From Nocardioides flavus (ex Wang et al. 2016) (GTDB lineage: Bacteria > Actinomycetota > Actinomycetes > Propionibacteriales > Nocardioidaceae), in NCBI RefSeq assembly GCF_014653115.1, contig NZ_BNAD01000018.1, forward strand, positions 1 through 53,592: a stretch of DNA of 53,592 bases, in the 5' to 3' direction. A program made the translations under genes and the position numbers. Below the pieces are notes generated by a model that saw only the letters and a program-made list of their open reading frames with translations, had not been told where the DNA came from and did not search any database. This document shows, one piece after another, positions 45,756-53,465 of this stretch; position 1 is the stretch's first letter, and the number at the start of each line of letters is the position of its first letter.

Positions 45756-46093
45756 CCATTCCTCTCCCAACCGATCGGCGCGGGCCAACGGTCGTCGCAA
45801 CATCTCCACGCCACGGACAAGCAACCGCGGCGCGCACGATTCGGACACTCTGGCGCTGCTGACTTTGGTCACGGGCCGCAGCGTGGCGGCTCAGCGTCCC
45901 CGCATCCGTCCCCCCGAACCGTCGAATGGCGGGGGGACGTGGCGCCCTACACCGCGTTTATGCAGGTCAGGCGGCGTCCCCCCGAAACATCAAGGAGATT
46001 CCAGAGCCGGTGGCTCGAGTGGTGGAGGAGGAGTCCCGCAAGCGGATCCACTTCTCGCGGAGCTCGACGCGACAGCGTTCGTGGTCGGTCTGC
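45756..46093. other. Gene-free stretch with repeated CGTCCCCCC blocks at the transposon's right side
   Basis: No convincing gene is present. The notable content is three copies of CGTCCCCCC: direct copies at 45907-45915 and 45975-45983, both followed by GAA, and an inverted copy GGGGGGACG at 45931-45939. The first two can form a hairpin, and the two direct copies are 68 bases apart. They may mark the right end or recombination site of the three-gene transposon. I found no matching block upstream of 42447. Confidence 0.5.
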
Positions 46094-46453
46094 TTACCGG
46101 CGTCGCGAGTCCGCGGCGCTGCGGCCCTGCGCCGAGCTGGTCGATCCTGGAGGTTCCCACGCCGCAGCCCATTGGGCTATGGACTCGATCACCGGCGCCA
46201 GGGAGTGGCCCTTGGTCGTCAGCGTGTAGTGCACGGTGGTGGCGGAGGAGGCGCGTTCCACCACGCCCTCGCGCTCGAGCTCGCGGAGCCGCTGGGCGAG
46301 GAGCCGATCGGTGAGCCCGGGGATTCTTGAGCGGATCTCGCCGAAGCGGTCGGCTCCGTCGAGGAGTGCGCGGATGATCGGGCCGTTCCAGCGCCGCCCG
46401 ATCAGCTCGACCGCGCGGTGGAAGACCGGACAGTAGCCCTGTGTCTCGTCCAT
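46094..46453 (-). CDS. HxlR-family transcriptional regulator
   Basis: This 119-residue winged-helix regulator has an N-terminal Cys (GYCPVFHRAVELIGRRWNGP), the recognition helix region RSRIPGLTDRLLAQRLRELE and the wing VVERASSATTVHYTLTTKG. The single Cys near residue 8 is the usual redox or quinone sensor of HxlR/YodB proteins. It is divergent from the DoxX gene, and a perfect palindrome lies between them, so it most likely represses that cassette and itself. The ATG at 46453 (MDETQGYCP) gives the normal family start. Confidence 0.88.
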   Translation of the reverse strand: MDETQGYCPVFHRAVELIGRRWNGPIIRALLDGADRFGEIRSRIPGLTDRLLAQRLRELEREGVVERASSATTVHYTLTTKGHSLAPVIESIAQWAAAWEPPGSTSSAQGRSAADSRRR

Positions 46454-46488
46454 GCAGACAACCTCCGCGGCCGACGAGTCGCCGGACC

Positions 46489-46551
46489 TTGACTCTTGCC
46501 AACGCCGTTCCCGGAATGATACTCCTAGCGTCACTTACAAAGAGTAAGTGA
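46489..46551 (+). promoter_or_regulatory. Promoter and HxlR operator of the DoxX cassette
   Basis: TCACTTAC (46531-46538) and GTAAGTGA (46544-46551) are perfect 8-base arms around a 5-base AAAGA centre. This form of site, with ACTTA and TAAGT half-sites, is usual for HxlR regulators. A possible promoter lies just upstream (TTGCCA at 46496-46501 and TGATAC at 46517-46522), which would place the palindrome at the start of transcription, a repressor position. The palindrome is clear; the promoter boxes are tentative. Confidence 0.6.
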
Positions 46552-46575
46552 CTAATTCGCATACGAGGAGCTCTC

Positions 46576-46992
46576 ATGGACGTTCTGGTCCTCATCGGCC
46601 GGATCCTTTTCGCGCTACTGTTCCTGGGCGCCGGGATGGGCCACTTCAGCCAGCGGGAGATGATGACCGGCTACGCGGCGAGCAAGGGTGTGCCGGCCGC
46701 CGGGTTGATGGTGCCCTTCTCTGGTGCGGTGAGCATCCTGGGCGGCCTCATGGTGGCCGTCGGGGTCTGGCCCGACCTCGGTGCCCTGCTGCTGGTCGCC
46801 TTCCTGGTGCCGACGGCGGTGCTGATGCACGGCTTCTGGCGCGAGACCGACCCGGCGAGCAAGGCCAACGAGCAGACCCAGTTCCTCAAGGACCTGTCCC
46901 TCGCGGGTGCCGCGCTCGCCCTGTTCGCGTTCTTCGCCTCCGCGGGCGACGAGCTCGGCCTGCTCGTGCTCGGCCCGGTGTTCACGCTGTGA
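46576..46992 (+). CDS. DoxX family membrane protein
   Basis: This 138-residue integral membrane protein has four predicted helices (about residues 4-22, 44-64, 68-85 and 108-130). It matches the DoxX family at LIGRILFALLFLGAGMGHFS and VPTAVLMHGFWRETDP. DoxX proteins are linked to oxidative and thiol stress and often sit beside HxlR or MarR regulators; their reaction is not well defined. The ATG follows GAGGAGC. The stop overlaps the next gene as GTGA. Confidence 0.88.
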   Translation: MDVLVLIGRILFALLFLGAGMGHFSQREMMTGYAASKGVPAAGLMVPFSGAVSILGGLMVAVGVWPDLGALLLVAFLVPTAVLMHGFWRETDPASKANEQTQFLKDLSLAGAALALFAFFASAGDELGLLVLGPVFTL

Positions 46993-47471
46993 CCGGCTTA
47001 CTGGTCGACCTGCCCGCCCGCGGCGGCGCCAGGCCGCGCACTACCCCGAGCAATCCGCACACTCAGCTCGATCAACAACCGGACGACGATCGGCCGCGCC
47101 GCCTCCTGGAGGAGCGGCTCGCCCAGCTGCCGGACGTGGTCTGGCGCCCCAGCATGATCTCGGTCCCGGGAGCGCGCGCCCTGACCCTGCCGGAAGACGC
47201 CGCGCAGGGCCCGCCCGAGGCCTTCATGATCGGCACCGAGTTCGCTCACCTGCACCCCGCCCCGGACCACTCACTGCACCTGGTGCTGCCGCCCGACGTC
47301 GCCTCCCGCGTAATCGAGACAGGCTGGGCAGAGCAACACCCGATCGCCCGCCGCGGCCTGATCACCTCGGGCGCGGTGATGATCTACGCACCCCGCGACG
47401 AGGAGGAGGCAGAGCTGGTCTCCCAGATCGTGACCGCCGCCTTCGAGTACGCCACCAACCCCCCGGCCTGA
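46989..47471 (+). CDS. Luciferase-domain protein (DUF5519-like)
   Basis: This 160-residue protein has a variable first 40 residues and then a fold like the luciferase-domain/DUF5519 family: RPSMISVPGARALTLPEDAA, FMIGTEFAHLHPAPDHSLHL, and VIETGWAEQHPIARRGLITS. Members have no known light production; the name comes from dinoflagellate luciferase similarity. The histidines in FAHLHP and QHP may form a small-molecule site. The GTG overlaps the DoxX stop. It is cotranscribed with its neighbours. Confidence 0.72.
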   Translation: MTGLLVDLPARGGARPRTTPSNPHTQLDQQPDDDRPRRLLEERLAQLPDVVWRPSMISVPGARALTLPEDAAQGPPEAFMIGTEFAHLHPAPDHSLHLVLPPDVASRVIETGWAEQHPIARRGLITSGAVMIYAPRDEEEAELVSQIVTAAFEYATNPPA

Positions 47472-47557
47472 CCAGCCGTACTGACAGAGCGCCGACGTGC
47501 CCGGCATCCGGGCCACTCGGGTCCGGACCAGTCGAACAAAGATCGGAGTCATCCATC

Positions 47558-48016
47558 ATGCGCATCCACGAGCTCGGCCACCTGGTGCTCTACGTCCGCG
47601 ACCTGGAGCGCTCACGGCGGTTCTACCGAGACGTGCTCGGGTGGAACGAGATCCGCGGGGAGGTCCCCCTGCCGGTCCCCGCGGCGGCGTTCTCCTCCGG
47701 ACGCACCCACCACGAGCTGCTGCTCATCGAGGTGGGCCCGGCCGCGGCGCCGATGCCCCCGGGGCACCGTGTGGGCCTGTACCACTTCGGCCTCAAGGTC
47801 GGCGACGACGACGACGACCTGCGCGAGGTCGTGCGTCACCTGACCGAGCACGGGGTGCAGATCCAGGGGGCCAGCGACCACACGGTCACCCACTCGCTCT
47901 ACATCGCCGACCCCGATGGGCACGAGATCGAGCTCTACGTCGATGTGATGGCCACGGAGGAGTGGCTCGCCGACCCCTCGGTGGTCTTCGCCCCGATCCG
48001 TCCCCTACGTCTGTGA
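47558..48016 (+). CDS. VOC (glyoxalase/dioxygenase) family protein
   Basis: This 152-residue vicinal-oxygen-chelate fold protein has two beta-alpha-beta repeats: HELGHLVLYVRDLERSRRFY at the start and GLYHFGLKVGDDDDDLREVV in the middle, ending at YIADPDGHEIELYVD. The metal ligands are probably His8, the His in YHFGLK and the Glu in HEIELY. It may be a ring-cleaving dioxygenase, a glyoxalase or a thiol-transfer resistance protein. The ATG at 47558 follows CGGAG. It lies 86 bases after the luciferase-domain gene, probably in the same operon. Confidence 0.85.
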   Translation: MRIHELGHLVLYVRDLERSRRFYRDVLGWNEIRGEVPLPVPAAAFSSGRTHHELLLIEVGPAAAPMPPGHRVGLYHFGLKVGDDDDDLREVVRHLTEHGVQIQGASDHTVTHSLYIADPDGHEIELYVDVMATEEWLADPSVVFAPIRPLRL

Positions 48017-48386
48017 CCCTCCGTGGATGCCTGGAGCGGCGCAGGCCGCAGCGTCTGGCCATCGGCATCCAGTCCGCTGCCCAGATCACCGGCCGTGCTG
48101 AGGTGACAAGGCCGGCACCGTGTTGCTGCGCTACTCACTTACGACAATCATGCCGTCTCTCAGATGAGTATGGCGGCGGCCGATTGCGCGATGGGTTACG
48201 AGGCGTGGAGAAAGGGAGCGAGCCCCGCACGCGCGGGGGGTCCGATGGCCGCGGTTTCCGTGCTCCTCGCAATCCAGCATGCCCCGGTGCGGGGCCGGCT
48301 GACGGTTCACCTGCATCGAGCGCGTCACTGTGAACCGCCTGGGCGTGTCCGGAGACTACGGATCGTGGTGTTGAGGTCCCATTCGG
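48017..48386. other. Gene-free stretch between VOC gene and coiled-coil gene
   Basis: No convincing gene was seen. Short open frames on the plus strand lack ribosome-binding sites and family features. A small inverted repeat GGTTCAC/GTGAACC (48304-48310, 48330-48336) has a 19-base spacer. The stretch may hold remnants of older insertions, but none could be identified. Confidence 0.4.
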
Positions 48387-49043
48387 TCAGCGGATGTTGG
48401 GGCCGGTCTTCTCGTCGAGGTTACGCACGTGCCGCTCCACTCTCCGCAGGGTCCGTTGGAGGTTCTCGAAGTAGCCGGGGAGTTCTTCGAGGACGGCGGT
48501 GCTTCGGTTGAGCCGGTCCAGACTTCCGGGCAGTGGTCCGGTGGTGGAGGCGAGCCTGCGCAGCGGCCGTTCCATCTTGTCCAATGGTTCGACGAGGCTT
48601 TGGTCGAGGCCGGCGAGGCGGCCGTCGAGCCGGCGCAGGGAGGTCTGGAGGTCGCCGAGCTGGCCGGACAGTCGCGCGAGTTTGGGTGCGGCCTCGCCGA
48701 GGGGTTTGGAGGTGCGTTGCAGCGTCTCGAGGTCGCGCAGAAGTCGGTCGACCTGGCCGGCGAGGGTCTCGATGTGCGGCGCGACAAGCGACAGGTCTTT
48801 CGTCGCTCTGACGACCGGCGGGGTGACCTTCTTGACGTTGCGGTCGATCCGCTGGACTTGGTCGAGGGTGTCGGGGGCCCGGTCGACGACCTCGAGGGTT
48901 TCGGGCATGCGGGTGGCGGCCTTGGCGAGGGCCGGGATGTGGGGGATGAGCAGGGCGAGTCCGAGGGTCAGGACGAGGAGGACCAGCGCGACGAGGGCCG
49001 CGAGCGCGCGTACCGCCCAGAGCGGGAGAGCGTTGTGAAGCAT
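48387..49043 (-). CDS. Membrane-anchored coiled-coil protein, unknown function
   Basis: This 218-residue protein has one N-terminal membrane helix (residues about 9-34, LWAVRALAALVALVLLVLTL) and then a long heptad-like helical part. The Leu/Arg-rich repeats (VDRLLRDLETLQRTSKPLGE, LARLSGQLGDLQTSLRRLDG, LERLNRST-type) predict an extended coiled coil outside the membrane. The layout resembles the helical tail of MCE/MlaD-type proteins but the MCE domain is absent. It has no known catalytic motif. It is on the same strand as the thioesterase and MMPL genes, and may be part of an envelope system with them. Confidence 0.7.
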   Translation of the reverse strand: MLHNALPLWAVRALAALVALVLLVLTLGLALLIPHIPALAKAATRMPETLEVVDRAPDTLDQVQRIDRNVKKVTPPVVRATKDLSLVAPHIETLAGQVDRLLRDLETLQRTSKPLGEAAPKLARLSGQLGDLQTSLRRLDGRLAGLDQSLVEPLDKMERPLRRLASTTGPLPGSLDRLNRSTAVLEELPGYFENLQRTLRRVERHVRNLDEKTGPNIR

Positions 49044-49133
49044 GAGGAACCATCCTTGCGTTGACGGGCAGCGGGTCCCGCTGTTCGCTTCGGGCGACGG
49101 TGTGGTGCGTTGTTCACCCGCCCGATGCTGCGG

Positions 49134-49619
49134 TCACTGCGTGCCCCGGGTGAAGTGGTCGACGCCGACGGTGAGGAACACGGCCGTTGATGTTCCGACC
49201 AGGGATCCGTCGCGGTCGGTCAGGCTGGCGGCGAGGAACAGTTTGCGGCCCTCTTGATTCGTCACGCGTGCCTCCATCCGGTAGGGGACGCCGATCAGTA
49301 CTGGCGCTCGGTAGTCGACCGTCAGCTGGCGGGTGACCGCGGGGGTTCCGACCAGGTAGAGCAGGAATCCGTAGAGGTCGTCGATGACGGTGGCGACTGC
49401 GCCGCCGTGGGTGATGCCGGGTGCGCCGATGTGCCGGTTGTCGAAGGTGTGCTCGGCCACGACGCCGTCCCCATGGCGGCGAACCTGGAGGTGGTGGCCG
49501 TGCGGGTTGTCGGGTCCGCAGCCCAGGCACTGCTCGTGGTGGGGCGGCAGGTCGACTCCTTCCGCGTGCGGGCGGAACTTCTCAGCCAAGGTGGCAAGCA
49601 TCGATGGCAGGTCAGTCAT
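49134..49619 (-). CDS. PaaI-family hotdog thioesterase
   Basis: This 161-residue hotdog-fold protein hydrolyses acyl-CoA thioesters in known relatives. The active-site region is GAPGITHGGAVATVIDDLYG, with the usual HGG and the following acidic residue. An N-terminal CLGCGPDNPHGHHLQV is typical for the actinobacterial subgroup. Its ATG overlaps the TetR stop by eight bases, so the regulator is cotranscribed with it and probably controls it. The substrate is unknown. Confidence 0.85.
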   Translation of the reverse strand: MTDLPSMLATLAEKFRPHAEGVDLPPHHEQCLGCGPDNPHGHHLQVRRHGDGVVAEHTFDNRHIGAPGITHGGAVATVIDDLYGFLLYLVGTPAVTRQLTVDYRAPVLIGVPYRMEARVTNQEGRKLFLAASLTDRDGSLVGTSTAVFLTVGVDHFTRGTQ

Positions 49620-50238
49620 GGGGTGGACGGCCTCTCAGGAGTTGGGCCCAGGCGGCGAGGACCTGTTCTTGGCGGTGGCCTGGGTGGGAGGTGAGCAGGC
49701 CGCTGACCCCCCTGCCGAGCAGGAGGTCGAGGGTGAGCCGGATCGTGACCGGGTCGTCGGTGACGTAGGTGCGACAGATCTGCGCAAGCTCGTCGTTGAC
49801 GCGCTCCTCGGCTGGGATCAACTGGGCTCGCAGATCGGGGTGTGAGCGGGCGGCCACCCACAGTTCCAGGGTGGCGGCGTACAGCGGACCCGAAAGAGCC
49901 TCTGCCAACAGCCCGAGCGCAGCCTCCTGCCGCTCGATCCGACTCCGAGAACGCTTCGCCCCTTGAGGCGTGGCCGGGGACAGGTCGGCCAACGCCTCGC
50001 GTACTCGCCGCAAGCGCTTCTGTGCCAGATACTCGACCGCCGCGACCACCAACTGGTCTCGGGTCCCGAAGTGATGCAGCTGTGCGCCTCGTGACAGACC
50101 GGCCTTCGCGGCCACGGCGGCACTCGTGGTACCGGTGTAGCCCAGGTCGACCAGGCACGCCACGGTGGCCTCCAACAGCACGTGACGGGTGGCTGCGGAG
50201 CGTTCCTCCTGCCGCCTTGCCTGCACTGACACAGCCAC
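49612..50238 (-). CDS. TetR-family regulator of the thioesterase operon
   Basis: This 208-residue regulator has an N-terminal TetR DNA-binding domain (RHVLLEATVACLVDLGYTGT, then TSAAVAAKAGLSRGAQLHHF) and a helical ligand-binding domain with EALSGPLYAATLELWVAARS. The AQLHHF variant of the recognition helix end is common in actinobacterial TetR proteins. It heads an operon with the thioesterase. A palindrome lies directly before it. The ligand is unknown, but an acyl-CoA or lipid is plausible. Confidence 0.88.
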   Translation of the reverse strand: MAVSVQARRQEERSAATRHVLLEATVACLVDLGYTGTTSAAVAAKAGLSRGAQLHHFGTRDQLVVAAVEYLAQKRLRRVREALADLSPATPQGAKRSRSRIERQEAALGLLAEALSGPLYAATLELWVAARSHPDLRAQLIPAEERVNDELAQICRTYVTDDPVTIRLTLDLLLGRGVSGLLTSHPGHRQEQVLAAWAQLLRGRPPHD

Positions 50239-50557
50239 ACCTTACATGCAGGCACGAATGTATGTAACTTTGGGTGCGTCGAGTTCCTCGCATCCGAGGG
50301 CGGGCCATCCTGAACGAAGCCGGGACCCGACGTCTGTCGGTCAAGGGGTTCGGCGATGCTCGACGACGACGACCGCTACACCTCCGCCACGCTCGCGGAA
50401 GGGTCTCAGGTCAGTCCGGCCGTGATAGCCGCCGAATGGCCGAGGCAGCGACGTTTCCTGCCCAGCGAATTGGAGGGAATACGGGAGCGCTGGTCCGGTT
50501 GCCGGCGGGGGGTCCTGGGCGTTCCCCAGAAGTCCGGCTCTGGATGCTTCGGTTCGC
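50239..50557. other. Intergenic region between TetR and MMPL genes
   Basis: The region holds the TetR promoter at the left end. Plus-strand short open frames (for example 50356 to 50610) overlap the 3' end of the MMPL gene, have no family features and were not accepted. No RNA gene or repeat was seen otherwise. Confidence 0.4.
50242..50267. promoter_or_regulatory. Candidate TetR operator
   Basis: TTACAT (50242-50247) and ATGTAA (50262-50267) are inverted arms, with a further TACAT/ATGTA pair inside (50243-50247 and 50258-50262). It lies only four bases upstream of the TetR start, where an autoregulated TetR gene would have its operator. The A+T-rich arms stand out in a GC-rich region. Confidence 0.5.
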
Positions 50558-52897
50558 TCAGTTGCGGACCTCGATGTTTTGTCGGTCGGTTGCCTCGGCC
50601 TGCTGGTTGAGCATGGTCAGCAGCTTGTCGCCCTCGATGTCGAGGTCGGGCAGCACGCGGTCGAGCCAGCGGGGCAGCCACCATGCTCGCTCGTCGAAGA
50701 CGGCCATCAGGGCCGGGACGAGCGTCAGCCGGACGACGAAGGCGTCGATAAGGATACCGGCGGCGAGAGCGAAGCCGATCTGCTTGATCATGATGTCGTG
50801 GCTGAAGATGAAGCCGGAGAACACCGCGACCATGATGATCGCGGCCGCGACCACGACGCGGCTGGCCTGGTCGAACCCGCGCACGACGCTCTGGCGGGCC
50901 GGCTGGCCGTGGATGTGTGCCTCCCGCATCGAGGAGACCAGGAAGACCTCGTAGTCCATGGCGAGCCCGTAGAGGATGCCGGTCACGATGATCGGCATGA
51001 AGCTCATCAGCGGGCCGCCGGTGTCGAACCCGAAGAGGCCACTGAGCCAGCCCCACTGGAAGACGGCGGTGGTGGCACCGAAGGTGGCCAGGATGCTGAG
51101 CAGGAAGCCGGCGGTGGCCTTGAGTGGGACGACGACCGAGCGGAAGACCAGCATCAGGATCAGAACGGAGAGCACGATGATGATGCCGAGGTAGAGCGGT
51201 AGGACGTCGGCGAGCTTGTCGGACATGTCGATCCCGATGGCGGTGAACCCGGTCACGCCGAGTTGCACCTGGTTGTCCTGGGCGATCGCGTTGTCGGGCT
51301 CGCGCAGCGACTTCACGAGGTCGCTGGTGGCCTCGTCGCTGGGGCCGGAGGTGGGGATGACGCTGAACACGGCCAGGTCACCGGCCTCGTTGACGCCAAC
51401 GGGGGCGGCCAGCACGACGTCGTCTCGGCCCTGGAACTCCCCGAGGAGTTTCGCGGTCAGCTCGGGTGTGACGCGGCCTGCGGTGCCGGTGGGCTCTGCG
51501 GTGACCAGGAGGGGGCCGTTGAATCCCTCGCCGAAGCCCTGGGAGACCGCCTCGTAGCTCTGCCGGGCGGCGGTGTCCTGGTTCGCGGTCTCGCCGGTTG
51601 GGATACCCAGGTTCATACTGGCCGCCGGGATCGCCATCACGCCCAGGATCGCGACCACGCCCGCGATGACGGGCCACCGGAACCTGATCACACCCTTGAC
51701 CCAGTGGTCGGCGACGCTGTGCGACTCCGCCTCCACCCTTGCGCGGCGTCGGGATCGGGCCTTGTCGGAGCAGATCCGCTCCCCGACCAGACCCAGCAGT
51801 GCGGGCAGCAGGGTCAGGGCGATGAGCACGGCCAGGGCCACCGTGGACGCCGCGACCAGGGCCATCGTGGACAGCATCGCGATACCGATGACGGTCAGCG
51901 CGCTCAGCGCGATGAGGACGGTCACGCCGGCGAAGAAGACCGCGCTACCCGCGGTGCCGACCGCTCTGCCGGCCGCCTCCCGCGCGGTCAGGCCTTGGTC
52001 GAGGATCAGCCGTCGCTGCCGGTTGACCACGAACAGCGCATAGTCGATGCCGACGGCGAGGCCCACCATGAGACCGAGCACTGGGGTGGCGGAGTTCATC
52101 TCGACGGCCGTCGAGAGCGCGTACGCTCCGCCGACGCCGATGCCGACCCCGACCAGCGCGGTGACCAGAGGCAGGCCGGCCGCGATCAGGGAACCCAACG
52201 TGAGCACCAGCACCAGGGCGGCGACGGCGAGACCGACGACCTCGCCGATGCCGACCGGGATCTCGATGGCCTTCAGCGAGTCGCTCGGGAGCACGGTGAT
52301 CCCCGTTCCCTCCTCGGCACGCTCCACCACCTCGACCACCGAGGTGACGTCGTCAGCTGTCAACGAGGTCGAGGCGACCGTGAACTGGAACTGGAACAAG
52401 GCGACCTGCCCGTCCGTGGACACCAGCACGCCGGGCACCGGGGTCCCGTCCACCACCAGCGGCTGGTAGGAAGGCGCCTGCCCCTGGTCCGACCCGGCTG
52501 GGGGATCGGCCGGCGCATCTTCCTGAGGAGTGCCCGGTCCGCCCTGCTCCCCGGTACCCAGAGCGGCGTCCAGGGGGTTGACGACCTTCTCCAGGTCATA
52601 GACGTCGCCGACGGTGCCGCTGATCACCGCAAGTCGGTCCGGAGTGTCGAGCCGCTCACCGTCCGGGGCAGTGAAGACCACACTGGCCTGGCCCCCCGAG
52701 GCGGCGGGGAGCTCGTCGGCTACGCGGTCGAGCACGGTCTGGGCCTCGGTGCCCTCAATCTTCATCTCCGAGCTGACGCTCACCCCGTTGATAGCGACCG
52801 CGCCGACTACCACTGCGAGGGCGGCGAGCCAGCCCGCAATGAACAGCCACGGTTTGCCGAACGCAGTTCGTCCGAGCCGGTACAAGAAGGTGGACAT
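50558..52897 (-). CDS. MMPL-family RND transporter
   Basis: This 779-residue membrane protein belongs to the MMPL group of RND transporters, which export lipids or drugs in actinobacteria. It has two halves, each with one membrane helix, a large external domain and a bundle of five helices. Family marks include GLAVGIDYALFVVNRQRRLI in the first half and LYGLAMDYEVFLVSSMREAH in the second, each with the Asp/Tyr pair used for proton coupling. The ATG at 52897 follows AAGGAG on the reverse strand. A TetR-type regulator remnant is directly upstream, so export was probably inducible. The substrate is unknown. Confidence 0.92.
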   Translation of the reverse strand: MSTFLYRLGRTAFGKPWLFIAGWLAALAVVVGAVAINGVSVSSEMKIEGTEAQTVLDRVADELPAASGGQASVVFTAPDGERLDTPDRLAVISGTVGDVYDLEKVVNPLDAALGTGEQGGPGTPQEDAPADPPAGSDQGQAPSYQPLVVDGTPVPGVLVSTDGQVALFQFQFTVASTSLTADDVTSVVEVVERAEEGTGITVLPSDSLKAIEIPVGIGEVVGLAVAALVLVLTLGSLIAAGLPLVTALVGVGIGVGGAYALSTAVEMNSATPVLGLMVGLAVGIDYALFVVNRQRRLILDQGLTAREAAGRAVGTAGSAVFFAGVTVLIALSALTVIGIAMLSTMALVAASTVALAVLIALTLLPALLGLVGERICSDKARSRRRARVEAESHSVADHWVKGVIRFRWPVIAGVVAILGVMAIPAASMNLGIPTGETANQDTAARQSYEAVSQGFGEGFNGPLLVTAEPTGTAGRVTPELTAKLLGEFQGRDDVVLAAPVGVNEAGDLAVFSVIPTSGPSDEATSDLVKSLREPDNAIAQDNQVQLGVTGFTAIGIDMSDKLADVLPLYLGIIIVLSVLILMLVFRSVVVPLKATAGFLLSILATFGATTAVFQWGWLSGLFGFDTGGPLMSFMPIIVTGILYGLAMDYEVFLVSSMREAHIHGQPARQSVVRGFDQASRVVVAAAIIMVAVFSGFIFSHDIMIKQIGFALAAGILIDAFVVRLTLVPALMAVFDERAWWLPRWLDRVLPDLDIEGDKLLTMLNQQAEATDRQNIEVRN

Positions 52898-52933
52898 GGG
52901 CCTGGTGCTCCTTGAGGGCAAGTGGGGCGGCGT

Positions 52934-53465
52934 CTAGAAGCCGTGGCGCAGGTAGTCGAATGTGATATCGAGGAATGAGCTGTAGTCCATCGACGTAGAG
53001 CTGAGGTCGCTCTCACCGCCGAGGTGCACATCGAGGGTCCCCTCGAGGGCGGCCATCACGGCGCCGTACACGGCACCGAACAGCAGGGGCACGTAGACGG
53101 TGGGGTACCGGTCTCCCGCCACCGAGGCCAAGAGGTCCTGTGCGGTATGGCGCATGCGTTGCTGAACGCCCAGTACGTAGGGCTCCAGGGTCGGGTACTG
53201 CCGCGCCATCGCCATCAGCTCGCGCATCCTCACCAACGCGTCTGCGGTGAACTGCGTCCTCATCACGGCCAGCAGGGCATCGAGCAGGGACAGATCAGCG
53301 GGAAGGCCGGTCAGGATCGCACTCGCGTCCTCGACACCACCGAACGCGACCGAAGCAACTGCCTCCTCCTTGCAGGAGAAGTGGTTCGCGAAGGTACGGC
53401 GCGAGTACCCCGCCCGCTCCACCACGTCCGCAGTGACAAACCCCGACAAGCCGCGCTCACGGGTC
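52934..53465 (-). pseudogene. TetR-family regulator truncated by an insertion element
   Basis: The remnant has most of a TetR protein: ERGLSGFVTADVVERAGYSR and RTFANHFSCKEEAVASVAFG, followed by a full ligand-binding domain ending VHLGGESDLSSTSMDYSS and DITFDYLRHGF. The first roughly 25 to 30 residues, including helix 1 and the start codon, are missing. In their place the reading frame enters the IS end at 53466. A fusion starting inside the IS could still be translated, but without helix 1 it probably cannot bind DNA. It sat 36 bases from the MMPL gene as its likely repressor, so the transporter may now be unregulated. Confidence 0.8.

Noticed and set aside
42225..45872. Open frame of 1215 codons on the minus strand opposite the transposon genes
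   Set aside because: The plus-strand genes have ribosome-binding sites, conserved motifs and correct lengths. The reverse frame has no recognised motif and exists because stop codons are rare in the reverse of GC-rich genes.
50356..50610. Small plus-strand open frame of 84 codons between the TetR and MMPL genes
   Set aside because: It overlaps the 3' end of the MMPL gene, has a Ser/Arg-rich composition without family features and lacks a ribosome-binding site.
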